Position numbers and translations under genes: made by a program | NCBI GenBank assembly: GCA_001600875.1 | Contig: BCLD01000013.1 | Location: forward strand, 160,326-224,325 | DNA from: Solicoccozyma terricola | Lineage: Eukaryota; Basidiomycota; Tremellomycetes; Filobasidiales; Piskurozymaceae | Direction: 5' to 3' | Length of the DNA stretch: 64,000 nt | In this document: positions 1-11,250 of the stretch, one piece after another | How the letters are laid out: each line of letters opens with the position of its first letter | Numbering within the stretch: the stretch's first letter is position 1 | Notes under the pieces: generated by a model | Databases searched by the model: none | What the model was told of the DNA's origin: nothing | What the model saw: only the letters and a program-made list of their open reading frames with translations

Positions 1-1115
1 CACCCCCCTTTTTTTCGTCATTCACATCATCTCCATCAATTGTTAACCAAGAGACTTCCATTCCCCCCATTCAAATCGTATATAGGTCCCAACCCGTCCT
101 CTGCCGATACATATCCCTTTACCCGCCGCTTCCGAAGGGGATTGAAATGGGCATTTGAACGGGGCGGCGTTTACCCATTGGGGGGAAAAAAGCGTGCGGA
201 AGAAACAGGAAAATGATTGAACCGCGCCGATCATCCGATTGAATCCCCCGTCGCTTTTTTTGGGCACAAAAATTTTTCTCAGACTCTTTTTTTTTTGGAA
301 TACCATGTTTTGGGTTTTCGGCAACACATATCCAAAACAAGATGATACTAAGATCCATCCTTGACCCCGGTTGTTTTGGGGGATAAAAAAGCCCCCCGAA
401 GAAGAAGAAAAGGAAAAAACAAAGTATAGGTTTTTACACTACGTATTCGACAATTGTAGCTTTACCTAGCTTGCCTGGGTGGGGCGGGGTGTGAGAGTGC
501 GGTTGGTTACCATCCGGGGTTGGGTTGGGTTGGGTTGGGTTTTTGCTTCCAGGACCCGCCCAGGCATCCCGCCCGCACTTTTGCGGTGAATCTTTAAGAT
601 CTGATGGCCTTGTTTTCCGCCCGATGGGTCCGTCGTTCGTGCGTGCGTGGGTGGGGACCGACCCAACCCAATCTCCTCGGTTGTTCACCGGTCCCCTGTC
701 ATGTCTTGGCCCAAGATCTGAACTGTGAACTGTCCAAGTCACCGGCGGGGTAGTACGGGGGGGTTACGATGAATTACTGCGCAGGGGGTGAAAGTGAACC
801 CCGATGCTGTTTTGTGCCCAGGAAAGAAATGAAAAACCCTACGATGGATGCCGAGCCCGCATTGTTCACGATAGGTAGGGAGGGTAGGGGGTAGGGGTCG
901 GGGGGTGACGCAAACTACACTACACAGACATCGAGTGTGTGTGGGTGTGTTTGGGATCAACGACCATTCCTCAGTGAACAAGTTCCACCAACAGGTGTTA
1001 TCCCGCTACTCAATTGACCACCCCCACCCCCGATCCGTCGAGATCTCAATTTGATCTTTTGGATCTTGGCAAACCATTCATAAAGAGCAAAAAAGGACGT
1101 GGGTGATGCGATAGT
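1..1115. other. 5' intergenic region upstream of the GATA factor gene
   Basis: No coding gene could be supported here; the short open frames on both strands have no recognisable domain and biased composition. There is a short run of TTGGG pentamers at about 517-540 and several G-rich blocks. The last few hundred bases are presumably the promoter and 5' UTR of the GATA factor that starts at 1116. A gene ending just left of the window cannot be excluded. Confidence 0.5.
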
Positions 1116-4100
1116 ATGGATTCACATACACGACATCATATCGTAGATTACAATCAGTCATCTATCTATCTCGAATCACCAGCGTCAGCGTCGGCAGCGT
1201 CAGCATCGGCATCGGCATCGGCGGCAGCGTCAGCGTCGTCATCGTCCGCGATATCAACATCGCGATCTAAACAGAATGATAACTCGGCGTTCAAGAATCA
1301 ACCATCATCCATTGAACATTACACGACGACTTCTCCCAACCACCAACTGAATCACCAACCGAATCACCAACTGAATCACCAACACCAACACCCTCACCCT
1401 CCATTCCCTCCCTCCAACCACCCTCGCCACCATCTTCATAACCATCACATACACGACTTGATTCCATTTTCAACAGAACGAAGAGAACGAGAGATGAAAT
1501 TGAACTCGTCGATTAGATTACCGTCGATTGATAGTTTGTCGTTTGATGGTTCGGGTCCTGATGGGAGTGGCGGTGGGGGTCGGGGTCGGGGTGGGGGTCA
1601 GGGTCGGGGTGGGCGTGGGGGTGGGGGTTCAGGTTTGGAACAGGTGTATGATGTGCTTAGAGAGCATAGATATGATGCATCTGCATCTGCGTCAGCATCA
1701 GCATCAGGATCAGGATCAACATCAACATCAACATCAAGTGAACATCAATGGGCGGAAGAATTATCATCTTGGAAAAGAGATTCAAATCGATCGTTGATTA
1801 GACAATCTCGGAAGTTGGGAATTAGATTCGGTAGAGAAGAGGAGGAGGAAGGAGATGGAGAACGAGACGGAGAACGAGGAGGGGGAGGGAGGGAATATCA
1901 ATCGACATCGACATCGACATCTACATCGACATATCCTCCTTCATCATTTCAATTCCAAAGTCCTCCCCCTCCTCCTCTTCCTCTTTCAACGCGCCAACCA
2001 CGTCCTTCTTATCTACACCACAACAGTTACACCAACACCACCACCAACAACAACAACACCAACAACAACACTCTTCCTCCTCCTCATGTTCAAAGTACAT
2101 CTACATCATCAATCCGACAATCAAATTCTTCTTCTTCAACTCCGGCTGTACATTCAATTCGATTAGATTGGACTAGACGACAGGATGAAATATCCGTCAT
2201 GTCTCCTCCTCCTCCCCCTCCCCCACCCCAACCCCAACCCCAACCTCCTCGGAGTAATACATACACGAATCAACATCATGATGGGAATTGGAAACTTCCA
2301 ATGATTGAATCTATTCGAAATGGAAATCAAAATTTAAATGAGAGATATCATAGAGAATCTGATGAAAGGACTTCAATGATTGATTTGAGATCGAATTTGA
2401 TTGATTCTGGAACTGGATATGGGATTGGATCTGGAGTAGGGTCCCCTGGATCTCCATCTGCATCTGCATCTGCATCTGCAACTGGGACACGAAGGATGAT
2501 GAAGAGATCTACAACGAATCGATTCGATTTGGATATCCCAACACCACCCACATCCACACCCATATCGACCCCAACATCCACTTCCACACCCACTTCCACA
2601 CCTACATCAACACCCACATCGAACGTCACTAATATCCAACGATATAACGGTTCATCAGACGCTTTGGGAATGTTAGCTACAGCAGCTGGGATGGATGCTG
2701 AGAGGACTCAACGAGAACAAAAGGTTGTTACGCCAACTCTGGCCTCACCTGCACCTCCTGCACCTGCAGCTACATCTGCAACTGCACCTCCTCCTGCGTT
2801 GATGGGGAAAATGGAGACTGGGAGCGCGAGTAGTTGGAGTTCAATTGGACAGTTCTCTCACGTTGAGAAATCGAAGAGGGATGAAGAGGAGATTCAGAAG
2901 GTGATTTGCAAGGCGCGCGGAAGTGGATGTAAAGAGACGTTATACTGATCATTTGTCCGTCAATGCCTGTTTTTTTCCCCCTTAGCTCGCTGCGTTTTGC
3001 GAAGAATTGTGTACGATCGCTGGACGTTTTGGTGAGTTTTCTTTATGGGTTTCGAGTTTCGTTTTTAAACGCCTGCCGACCTCTAATCGTCTCCCCCCCC
3101 CTCTCCCCCACCCCAGCCCCCTCCCCCACCAACTTGAACCCGAAAGTTCCTCCTGGATACATGCCAACACACATGGCCGAGCTATCTCGTCAAGTCATCC
3201 TCCACTTATCCGTCATCGCCGCTCGATCAGGATACCTCGAACTTGCAACACTATGCACCGGTTCTCTACTCGCTCATACTGTTCCAACTCCTACACCTAC
3301 CACCGGTAGAGGAGCAAAATCAGTTTTAATCCCAGGTCGAGGGAGACGGAATAGTGGATCTACAGGACAAATCAATGGTCGAAGTACGGGATCCTCATTA
3401 TCTGGTTCAGCGATCACTCATGGTTCCGTCAGTGCAGTCGATGGATCACTTGGTGATGATCGAATGCAAAAGGAAGCTCAGAGGGATATGCATGCCATCC
3501 GCGTACGAAGAGATGCGTTACAGGCTAGAGCAGTCAAAGCAGCTGCAAAGTCTGCCAATACTGAAAAGCGTCGCGCAGTGGTCAAGAAGAAGAAAGATGT
3601 CGTGCAGGAAGAAGCGAGCTTGATTTCGGAGCGTAGCGAGTCTGAGCAGGATGACGGGTTGATTGATGACGACGCCGTGTCCGAGGTGCATACACACAAG
3701 ACAGGTCAGGATATGGACGTCATTGTCTCCGTCGGCAATACCTACCCCCGTTCAGGCTCGCCTTCCTCCGACAAAAGTCACAACGTCAAATCGCACTCTC
3801 TCGAATCCTTCCCAACCCATTCATCCAACACCGTCCGCCTCTTCAACTCCAACCTCGACGACAACATCTATTACGCCAATAAACGACAGGCTTCGGAGCT
3901 AAAAGCCCGATACGTCAAACGCCGTCGTGTAATGCCGCCTGGAGAATGTCATTCGTGCGGTACGATCGATAGTCCAGAGTGGAGAAAGGGACCTGATGGG
4001 CCAAAGACATTGTGCAACTCGTGTGGACTTCAGTGGGTGAAGATGAGTAAGAGGTCGTTGGTGGTCAAGATTGGGATCGGGAGTTTGAAGCAGGTCACGT

Positions 4101-4191
4101 TGTAGCATTTATAGACGGGAGGTTCCCTAAACCCCCTCCACGCTCGTCTCGACCAGCTCTGAAAGGAGGATCACCCGAAGAGAGGTTCTGA
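1116..4191 (+). CDS. GATA-type zinc-finger transcription factor (NsdD/WC-2-type finger), 4 exons, about 945 aa
   Basis: Probable DNA-binding regulator acting in the nucleus. The C-terminal finger, coded near 3949-4040, has the spacing C-x2-C-x18-C-x2-C (begins [18 protein letters not shown], ends CNSCGLQW). The 18-residue loop is the fungal NsdD/White-Collar-2 form rather than the 17-residue GATA-1 form. No PAS domain is visible, so it is not a typical WC-2. Exons that keep frame are 1116-2900, 2986-3031, 3117-4046 and 4115-4191. The last join continues the finger into a short basic tail ([13 protein letters not shown]) that ends at TGA 4191. Without that splice the frame stops at 4105. The first 595 residues are almost entirely low complexity (Ser/Ala, Ser/Thr, His/Gln/Asn, Gly/Arg and Pro tracts). 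A short helical region follows ([15 protein letters not shown], then [20 protein letters not shown]). Which GATA subfamily it belongs to, and its targets, are unknown. Confidence 0.8.
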
Positions 4192-4448
4192 CGTACGTTC
4201 ATTCACTTTCGTAGCAAACGCATTGTAATCTATCATTTACCGATCCAATCATGTTACCCCGACCTAAATCTATATCTATTATATTTTTCAAACCCGACCT
4301 GTCGATCGTATTCGCATCACTCCTGGCTCAGTAGATCAGCCGTAGGAAAGTCATGTTCCGATGAACCCCATAGAGGATTACTCGGTTGTTCTACCACTGT
4401 TCAGCGCCGGAAGAAAGCTTCAGTTATCCGATATCAAGGATCGATCAA

Positions 4449-6370
4449 TCACCACGAAACTGTTTCACCTTTATAGAGATCTCCGACAATCCGATGCTGT
4501 ACCTCCTCTGCCGTCTCCGTCTGAAAGAAAATAAATACAGCTCTCGACATCAGCCCCGACCGGCTGTGTCTTTGAGAACACCCACCCACACACAAACATA
4601 CCTTTGTAGCAGCGACAGCTCGAATGACGCAATATCGTCTACTCATGATGATATCTCCAACGTGATCATTACCCCTCTCGAATGACCTCACACCTCCAAA
4701 GAAGAGACCACCTGCTTCCTGGATGATGACGGCGGCAGCCTGAAGGTGATGGTTCGCGTCAGGTTTCCGTCAAAGGTTAGTTTTATAGAAAATACCCCGG
4801 GTTTCTGGCGCGGACTCACGCAGACATCCCAAGGCCATGGTCCCGAATCCCTAAAGCGGCGCGGCGCCCATCAAAATGAAAAGAAATTCAGTTATTCCGA
4901 AAAAAAAACCACCCAAGACTTGCAGAACAACAACCCCGTGACCCAAAAACTCTCACCAATAAATATCCATTTGTCCAGTCGCTACTTGCATCATAGCTAC
5001 CACAGACGAAGCACTAACTCTCGCTGTATGAATCATGACTCCTCCTTCTACTTCATCCTTGACCAATTTCTCATACGTCCGAAGTCTAGGTCCAATAATC
5101 GCAGAGTTTCTCTCCGAGCCCCCTGTTCAAAGTCGTATCTTGCAATTAGATACGATACGGGGAAACATCCCCCTCGTCACAAAGCCGAAAAACGAAAAAA
5201 AACGAAAGAAAAAGAAAAGGAGGGGCTTCCTTACATCCAGTTAAAACGGCGCATTCCTGTAAACACTCAAGAGGTCTCGGATTACCACCTAACGGTAACT
5301 GAACCAATTCATTAATACGAGTCCCACCGCCAATCCTTGCAGCGTATAATGTACCCCAAGGTGAAGGAGCGATCATAGGGAAAGAGATGAATGGAAGTAC
5401 GCAAACGCCTACGACTGGAGTTCGACGATGAGCTAGACCGATCGAGCAGCCTACGAATGGACTGTGATGGGGTTGGAGAGGGGATTGAGCGTGTGATGGT
5501 TGGGGTTTCATTGGTAATAGGGATCGGAAGACGCTCACTGGGTATGGACGAAGCTGTGGAGTTGATATGTACAGTCAGATGTATATATGGGGAGCGTTCG
5601 AAGAGAGGACAGATATGCTCACTTTATCGTTCCTGTTTGGGGTTCCATGGAAGGGATTGTCAGTCGACCGACCTAGGGGGTATGTACAACGCCAACAGTC
5701 TGGCCCGACCCACGAGGCCGACACTCACCATCGATCGGGTCAATAATCCAAGTCAAATCATCAGTCAGATCCAATTTCCCATCGATATCGTACGTTTCTT
5801 CTCCGATACTATAAGAGTCCGGAAACGACAAGGAAATTCGGGGGGGGGGGGGGGGTAAGCCTCGTGTTTTGCCTTTTGGGCACATTTTATGTAGTGTTCT
5901 GAACCGATGCGAAACCTACAACTTGTGGTCAGGGTATGTGATAGCGATCTCATGTTTGATGAAAGCTTCCACTGATTGGTCGGTCTCCGTCACAAGCTAT
6001 CGTTGGGGATGGGGGATGGGGGAAGGAGGGGAAGAGGGGGGAAGGGGGGGGGGGGTCATCAGCACCTACGACGACACACTGACAGCTTGTAACACGCACA
6101 TCGATCGGATTCTTCTTCTGAGCTACTGCTGCATTCCCATTCACGCCGTTCACGCCGTTCACATGGATGGTCGCAGATAACCTTTTAATTTGACCTTCTT
6201 GAATCATCTTGCTGGCCTGTCGAAAGGAACGTGGGAAGCCCGCCCCCCGCCCCCGGCTGTCAGCCTGACGGTTCGATGAGGGAAGGAAGGTGGGGTTGCT
6301 TTACCTGTTTGCCCAGCTGGATGGCGAAGGTGAGGTACTGCTCATACTGCTCTGGGGGGAAGAGGTCCAT
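4449..6370 (-). CDS. Inositol-1-monophosphatase, 11 exons, 332 aa
   Basis: Mg2+-dependent, lithium-sensitive-type phosphatase releasing myo-inositol from inositol monophosphate; probably cytosolic. Family motifs in order: NPIDLVTETDQSVE, FIGEETYDIDG (metal-binding Glu), WIIDPIDGTINFVHTHPF (the DPxDGTxNF metal site), GWGSERN, and GPWPWDVCAAAVIIQEAGG (second motif, WDxxA). Exons, all on the minus strand: 6370-6305, 6216-6100, 5996-5920, 5808-5729, 5632-5623, 5553-5539, 5461-5235, 5122-4957, 4850-4820, 4739-4602 and 4520-4449. Phases agree throughout and sum to 999 nt. Exons 5 and 6 are micro-exons of 10 and 15 nt that complete DGTINFVHTH. The start is the ATG of MDLFPPEQYEQYLTFAIQLG, matching family N termini. 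Introns 2 and 3 carry poly-C runs on the sense strand. Paralogous PAP phosphatases are excluded by the motif spacing and length. Confidence 0.93.
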
Positions 6371-6929
6371 GATGTGTGTGGAGTTGTGTGGATACGATGT
6401 ACGATGTTGTGCGGGATGATAAAATATATTCTACATACATGCATGCATACACGACTTTGGATCGGGGGATCGGGGGACTCGTGGTCGCGGGGTAGTTGGG
6501 CCGAGATCCAACGTGCAGCAGCGTCCAGCTATATAGATCGCACTCCTCATGCATATAAACAACGTATGACACAGCAATCCAACGAATCCACCGTCCCTGC
6601 CTCAACCATCGCATCGCATCGCACCGCCAACGCACCGCCAACGCAAAGCACCGCCAACACCAACACCAGCACCCGAGTTCACCGTCGTTTCCTAACAGAT
6701 ACGCTCTCGTCTTGTAATCCCTTTGATTCAAGTAATTTAACAGGTTCAGACGTTTTGTTTTTGGTGATGACAGTCATCTTTGCATTCATGTCGGTGTCGT
6801 CGTCGTCGTCGTCGTCGTTATCGCACATCTCGCAGTCAGTGCTACAATGAATGGAGGCGATTCGATCAGCTTGTCCGAGTCCGGCGGCGCTGGGGGGGGA
6901 ATATTTACACGACGCATTTTCGGGACAAC
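6371..6929. other. Intergenic region between IMPase start and ceramide synthase stop
   Basis: Both flanking genes run on the minus strand, so this holds the IMPase promoter and the ceramide synthase 3' UTR. A TATA-like CTATATAG lies near 6527-6534, about 160 bases before the IMPase ATG. A GTC/GAC trinucleotide run is at about 6796-6818. No gene is seen. Confidence 0.45.
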
Positions 6930-8502
6930 TCACTCATCGTCATCACTCCTCGTATCCTCGGCTGGATGTCCACGAACAACCTTATATGCAACTTTGCAAG
7001 CCATATAAAACCAAACGCAACTCATCACCTGAATAGCACTTAACAATATGATAAACACTCGAATCGAGGTCTCGGTTACGAATTTGCCTTCTGAAGGTGA
7101 CCATTCTGATGGAAGTACGTAATGGAGTTTGTAGATTACCGAGTAGAGAACGACGTTGAAGAGGAGATGACGAGTGACTAGCCATGAGATGAGAAAGAAT
7201 ACGAAGGCTATGTCGGTTAGACGTTGGAGGGAGAGATAGCGGAACATTTTGGCGAGCTTGGTGAAAGAAAAAGNGNGGGGGNTGGGGTTGGGGGGGGGGG
7301 GGNGGGTTCAGATTTCAAAACCCCGGCGGAGCGGAGCATTCTCCGAATTTATTCGAAAAAAAACTCACAGGTAGAACAATATCACAAAAGTCCATCAAGA
7401 CAAGTACCACCGTTCCTACTCTTGTGAAATTCGTACAATAACTCGAAACGACCAACGAAGTTGTTATCAAATGATGTGTCAACATTTGAGAGAAATCTTT
7501 CCGTCTTTCTTCTAGGTTTATGATCACCATTTGATGTAACCAAAACCCAGCTTGAACGAGGTAATAAAATTTGATTAAACCGGGGAGTGGAGTATGTGGG
7601 TATCCGGCCCATAGGTAGGATGATGAGAAGGGATTGGATGTTGAGAGGTAGAGAACGTACTGTTGTGACGGATAAGAAGACAAAACGGGCATTCAGTGGA
7701 TCCATCCTCGACGGCCGTTGCACACCATACACGTAGACCCGACGAACGACGAACGACGACTCACCATTCCGAAACTCCACGAAACAGCAGCATATGTAGC
7801 TGTCCAACCTTGTTCTGCAAATCTAGTCACAGTTTTCTCTAATCTCCTCTGTTCGACTTTTGATATCCGATATTCGGTTTTACTCGTCGTCGTCGTCGCC
7901 GTGATCAACCCATGTCCATCCCCTGTCCCATCCATCATCATCTTAACATTCCCATTCTTCTCATCCGTTGAAACGAGTAAACATCCATTCCCATTCGATA
8001 TTCCATTCCCTTTCGATATCCCATTCCCTTCATTTTCTCCCATCCCTACTTTTTCCTTAGATTTTAAATCAACCAATTGTTCCGATTTTTTCTCCATTGC
8101 ATTCCCTTCTAATTCTCTTTCAATCCAACGTCTAACAAACGGTCCAAAAACACCTCTCATCAATAACTCTCTACCTATCGTTAATCCAACAGCCCAAGCT
8201 AGAACAAACAACATATCCCTCGGACCTTTCCCATACGTTCCTTCCGATGACCAAATAGGAGTCGCATAAGGTGATGCTGTTGAAGGTGTACGTACGAATT
8301 GGAAATAAGGATGAAGTGATGGGTGTATGATTGTTGAATGTGAATGGGAATGTGAATGTGAATGAGTGTGAGGATGAAAAGGAGAAGAAGTGGGTATGAT
8401 TGGATATGAAAGAGTGAATAAATTTGAAAAAGGTGGTGGAAGAAGAGATGATAGGGTTTTTAATGAATGTAATGGGGTTGGTGGGGATGTCATGTTTCCC
8501 AT
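6930..8502 (-). CDS. LAG1: Ceramide synthase (LAG1/LAC1 family, TLC domain), 3 exons, 451 aa
   Basis: Acyl-CoA-dependent N-acylation of sphingoid bases in the endoplasmic reticulum, giving (dihydro)ceramide. The Lag1 motif is clear in exon 2: HQMVIINLEERRKDFSQM followed by LTHHLITTSLVVSSY (the essential HH pair) and LVLMDFCDIVLP. Exon 3 supplies the last membrane helices and an acidic end, RSDDDE, typical of the family. Exons on the minus strand are 8502-7765, 7659-7369 and 7256-6930; all joins are in phase 0 and total 451 residues. The N terminus before the TLC domain is unusually rich in simple repeats (HSHSHSHSHS; GISKGNGISNGNG). Intron 2 (7257-7368) holds a C-rich homopolymer with four Ns, so its length is not reliable. 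It could be any of the ceramide synthase paralogues; the symbol means family only. Confidence 0.9.
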
Positions 8503-9366
8503 AATCCGATAGGTGTTTTGAATGTTATCCGGAACTGATTTGTGTGTGTTTTTTTTTATTGCTGGCTATGAGGTTCCCCCGGGAGACGAAGTCAAGGATG
8601 TATGGGAGAATGTTGATAAGGGTATGGATGATTATCTGGTTGTATCGCGTTTTGGAAAATGTTCCTCGGAAGACAGCGAGGTGGTGTTGTAGCAGCCCCT
8701 TCCCCACGGGTTGTTTGTTGGGTCTATCAGGTCGTGCAAGAGTGTGTGGACTGTCGTTCTAATCGATCGAGTACGGTGCGCCGGTGGTGTTGGAAGGCCA
8801 ACCGATGCAAGATATGATCTTGAGGATGTGTTCGGTGTGGTGTGGTGTGGTGTCTGGCTGGCTGGGTACTTTACTGGCGCGGTTGGTACAGACCACAGCG
8901 AGACACCCAACACACGCGCCGCGCTGGAGGGGGAAGGGAGGGGGGGGGGGGGGGGGGGAAACCCCGGGGCCCAAGGAAAAACCCGGGGGGGGGGGGGGGG
9001 GGGGGGGAGGATAACACCGAGTCGCACAGTAACACTCCGAGGAGAGGGGAGGGGAGGGGATCAACAGCATAGACACCATCGCAGGTTTGCACAATCTGGT
9101 ACTGCACAGTCCAACCTTCTAGGAGTTTGCACATACCAGGGGTTCAAGACAAGGAAACATGAATGAACTGTCTCTGTTCGAGATCGAGATCCAGTCCAAA
9201 ATAGAACACACCACAAAAAGCAAATCACAATCCCAAAAATCCTCGCATTTTCAAACAACACCCCCCTCCTCTCCTCCCCCCCCCCCCCCCCTCTCTGCCG
9301 CTTGATGAATTTTTAATTCATAATGTAAAAAGAAAAGAAAAAGAACATAAAACACAAAACATAATA
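8503..9366. other. Intergenic region between LAG1 start and SYS1 stop with poly-G tracts
   Basis: It contains the ceramide synthase promoter and the SYS1 3' end. There are G runs of 19 (8940-8958) and 23 (8985-9007), and a C run of about 16 at 9276-9291. The open frames here are poly-Gly/poly-Pro products of those tracts. No gene is supported. Confidence 0.5.
8940..9007. repeat. Paired poly-G tracts
   Basis: Two G runs (19 and 23 nt) are separated by 26 bases containing CCCGGGG-type segments. They lie outside genes. The runs could form G-quadruplexes or simply be unstable homopolymers. Confidence 0.8.
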
Positions 9367-10276
9367 TCATCTCTCTCCTAATTCAATGACATCGCCATAT
9401 GAAGTCAATGGATCCCATTCCGCACCTAAACCTTCTTTCATCTCTCTTCTTACGCAGAGCTGTGGAGGGAGAGGAGGGGGGGGGGGGGGGGGGGGCGTTG
9501 ATTGACGTAGGGGTGACGGAAGGGATAGGGTGATGGGGACGTGGTGGGGTTTGAATTCGCAAATACAACACCACGATAGATGAGAGGGTTCGACGTCAAA
9601 AAAAAAAAAAACGTCAATGAAGAAAAGGACAATGTAAGATGATGATCAGCATTCTACTACTCCCATCCACCCCTCACTCAACGCTCGAAAACACTCTCAC
9701 CTGTTCTGCAAGAACCGTACAACCAAGACTTCCAGTTCCAACCACCAACCACCAAAAGAAACTAGTAGGGAAAGATCTTGAATATATAGTGGTGAGTATT
9801 AAATGTAAAAATGATAAAGAGAGTGAGAAATCAAGTATGAGGGTTGGTTTTCGAATTAGGTAGTATAATGGTGCGATGCTGAATAAGATAAAATCAAATG
9901 ATCAATCAGATCGAATCGAATCAAATCAAAAGAACGAGGCGTTCCCGGGGTGGGTGTTTCCTTCATTCCNCCCCTTCCCCCCCCCCCCCAACTCACTCAA
10001 TAAGCGAAACCACCATCCAAACAACCGCAATTATCCAAGCTCTCCTATCATCAATTCCATAAATCGATTGTTCATGTTCCCCACCACCTAACCCTTTCCA
10101 ATTCCTACTTGCTGTACTTCTAGCACACATTTCTCTCCAATCTAATACGTATCCAAGTGTTTTATCACCTCCAGAGTAATCGAGAAGAATAGGTTGGGTG
10201 TATAGGGATAAAATGGGAGGAAGAAGTAGAGAGAGGAGGAGGTAGTGGAATGTTTGAAGGGTTAGGATCTACGCGT

Positions 10277-10314
<38 letters not shown>

Positions 10315-10435
10315 GGGGGGGAAGAGTTCGGTTGGGTTAGTCGAGAGGAGGTTGAAGCGTTTAGAATAGATTGGGGGTGGTATTCACTTGAGAGAGGATT
10401 AGGATAGCATCAAATCCTTGAATTCGCTTAACCAT
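9367..10435 (-). CDS. SYS1: SYS1 homologue, Golgi integral membrane protein, 4 exons, 196 aa
   Basis: In yeast and animals Sys1 recruits the GTPase Arl3/ARFRP1 to the trans-Golgi; four membrane spans are expected. Visible family features: an N terminus MVKRIQGFDAILILSQ (compare WDPLLILSQI), then LQTFHYLLLSLLL, a lumenal stretch, WIIAVVWMVVSLID, then YYLIRKPTLILDFSLSLSFL, YSRSFPTSFFWWLV and EQLCVRREMKE near the end. Exons on the minus strand: 10435-10388, 10268-9997, 9878-9701 and 9459-9367 (591 nt, frame intact). The start was chosen because it gives the family spacing to the first helix; a longer upstream frame looks spurious. All three introns contain a G or C homopolymer: 37 nt in intron 1, at least 13 nt directly after the donor in intron 2, and 20 nt before the acceptor in intron 3. 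Confidence 0.9.
10277..10321. repeat. Poly-G tract of 37 nt plus 7 inside SYS1 intron 1
   Basis: There are 37 consecutive G, one A, then 7 G on the plus strand. On the SYS1 sense strand this is a C tract just upstream of the acceptor. It is the longest homopolymer in the window; its exact length is uncertain in any assembly. Confidence 0.85.
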
Positions 10436-10959
10436 TTTTGGGTGGAGTTTGTTTGGAAGGTGGGTTTTAGGTCGTACAGTAGTCGTGGGTTTCAAGCCGC
10501 AGAGCTCGTTACGTTTGCTGGTCGAACAGCCACGGGGGGACACGTATTGAATGTAAACTAGGTGAGCCTGATGGTGCATATGGAGACGAACGGATGGTAA
10601 GTGTATGAGGGTATGTTAATATGAATAGGAATCACACCCGACCCAAGAACGTTCGACGAGTATCATCTGTCACTGACCTCTGGCAAGCTATCGCCTTTTC
10701 CGTTAGTAACATGAATCGCAACTCGGGGCTGAAGAGATCCCGTTATGGTTGTGGTTGTTGAGGTTGTGGTTGTGGTTGGAGCGTGGTATAGGGGACCCGG
10801 AGGGGGGGGTGGGGCATGAAATGCGCGTGGAGAGGAGTGGGAATGGGAATTCAGTCAATTATATTCAACCCGAACCATGTCCATACATCACATACACAAC
10901 ACACTCCAACATCCATCCACTCACACCGAACAGTCCCAACACACACACACACACACATC
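10436..10959. promoter_or_regulatory. Divergent promoter region of SYS1 and the U1A/U2B'' gene
   Basis: 524 bases lie between two start codons on opposite strands, so the region must hold both promoters and 5' UTRs. An (AC)n run directly precedes the plus-strand ATG (about 10939-10957). TTGTGG/TGGTTG-type repeats lie at about 10746-10781. No clear TATA box was found. Confidence 0.5.
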
Positions 10960-11219
10960 ATGTCTAATCAACCACTACCAACACTCTACGTTAGCAACAT
11001 CGACGGCAAAGTGAAAAAGACAGGTGAGGCGCGGGCCGTCGATCGTCGACTGTCGACCGTCCACCGTCCACCGTCATCCAAACTAACATTTGTCCCCCCC
11101 CCCCTTTTTCCAACTCGACGACAGAATTAAAAGAACAACTCTATTCCATCTTCACCTCATACGGCAGAGTGTAAGCATCTCTCGTCCGCTTTTCGAACAA
11201 GGAGAAAAAAAGACCAGGA

Positions 11220-11250
<31 letters not shown>

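Noticed and set aside
515..545. TTGGG tandem repeat resembling a telomere-like repeat
   Set aside because: Only four to five short copies, not the TTAGGG-type unit, and followed by ordinary genes; more likely a simple repeat.
4746..5315. 189-codon plus-strand frame
   Set aside because: Antisense to IMPase exons 7-9, whose spliced protein matches all family motifs.
8632..9134. Poly-Pro/poly-Gly open frames on both strands
   Set aside because: Products of the two poly-G tracts; no domain and no codon logic outside the tracts.
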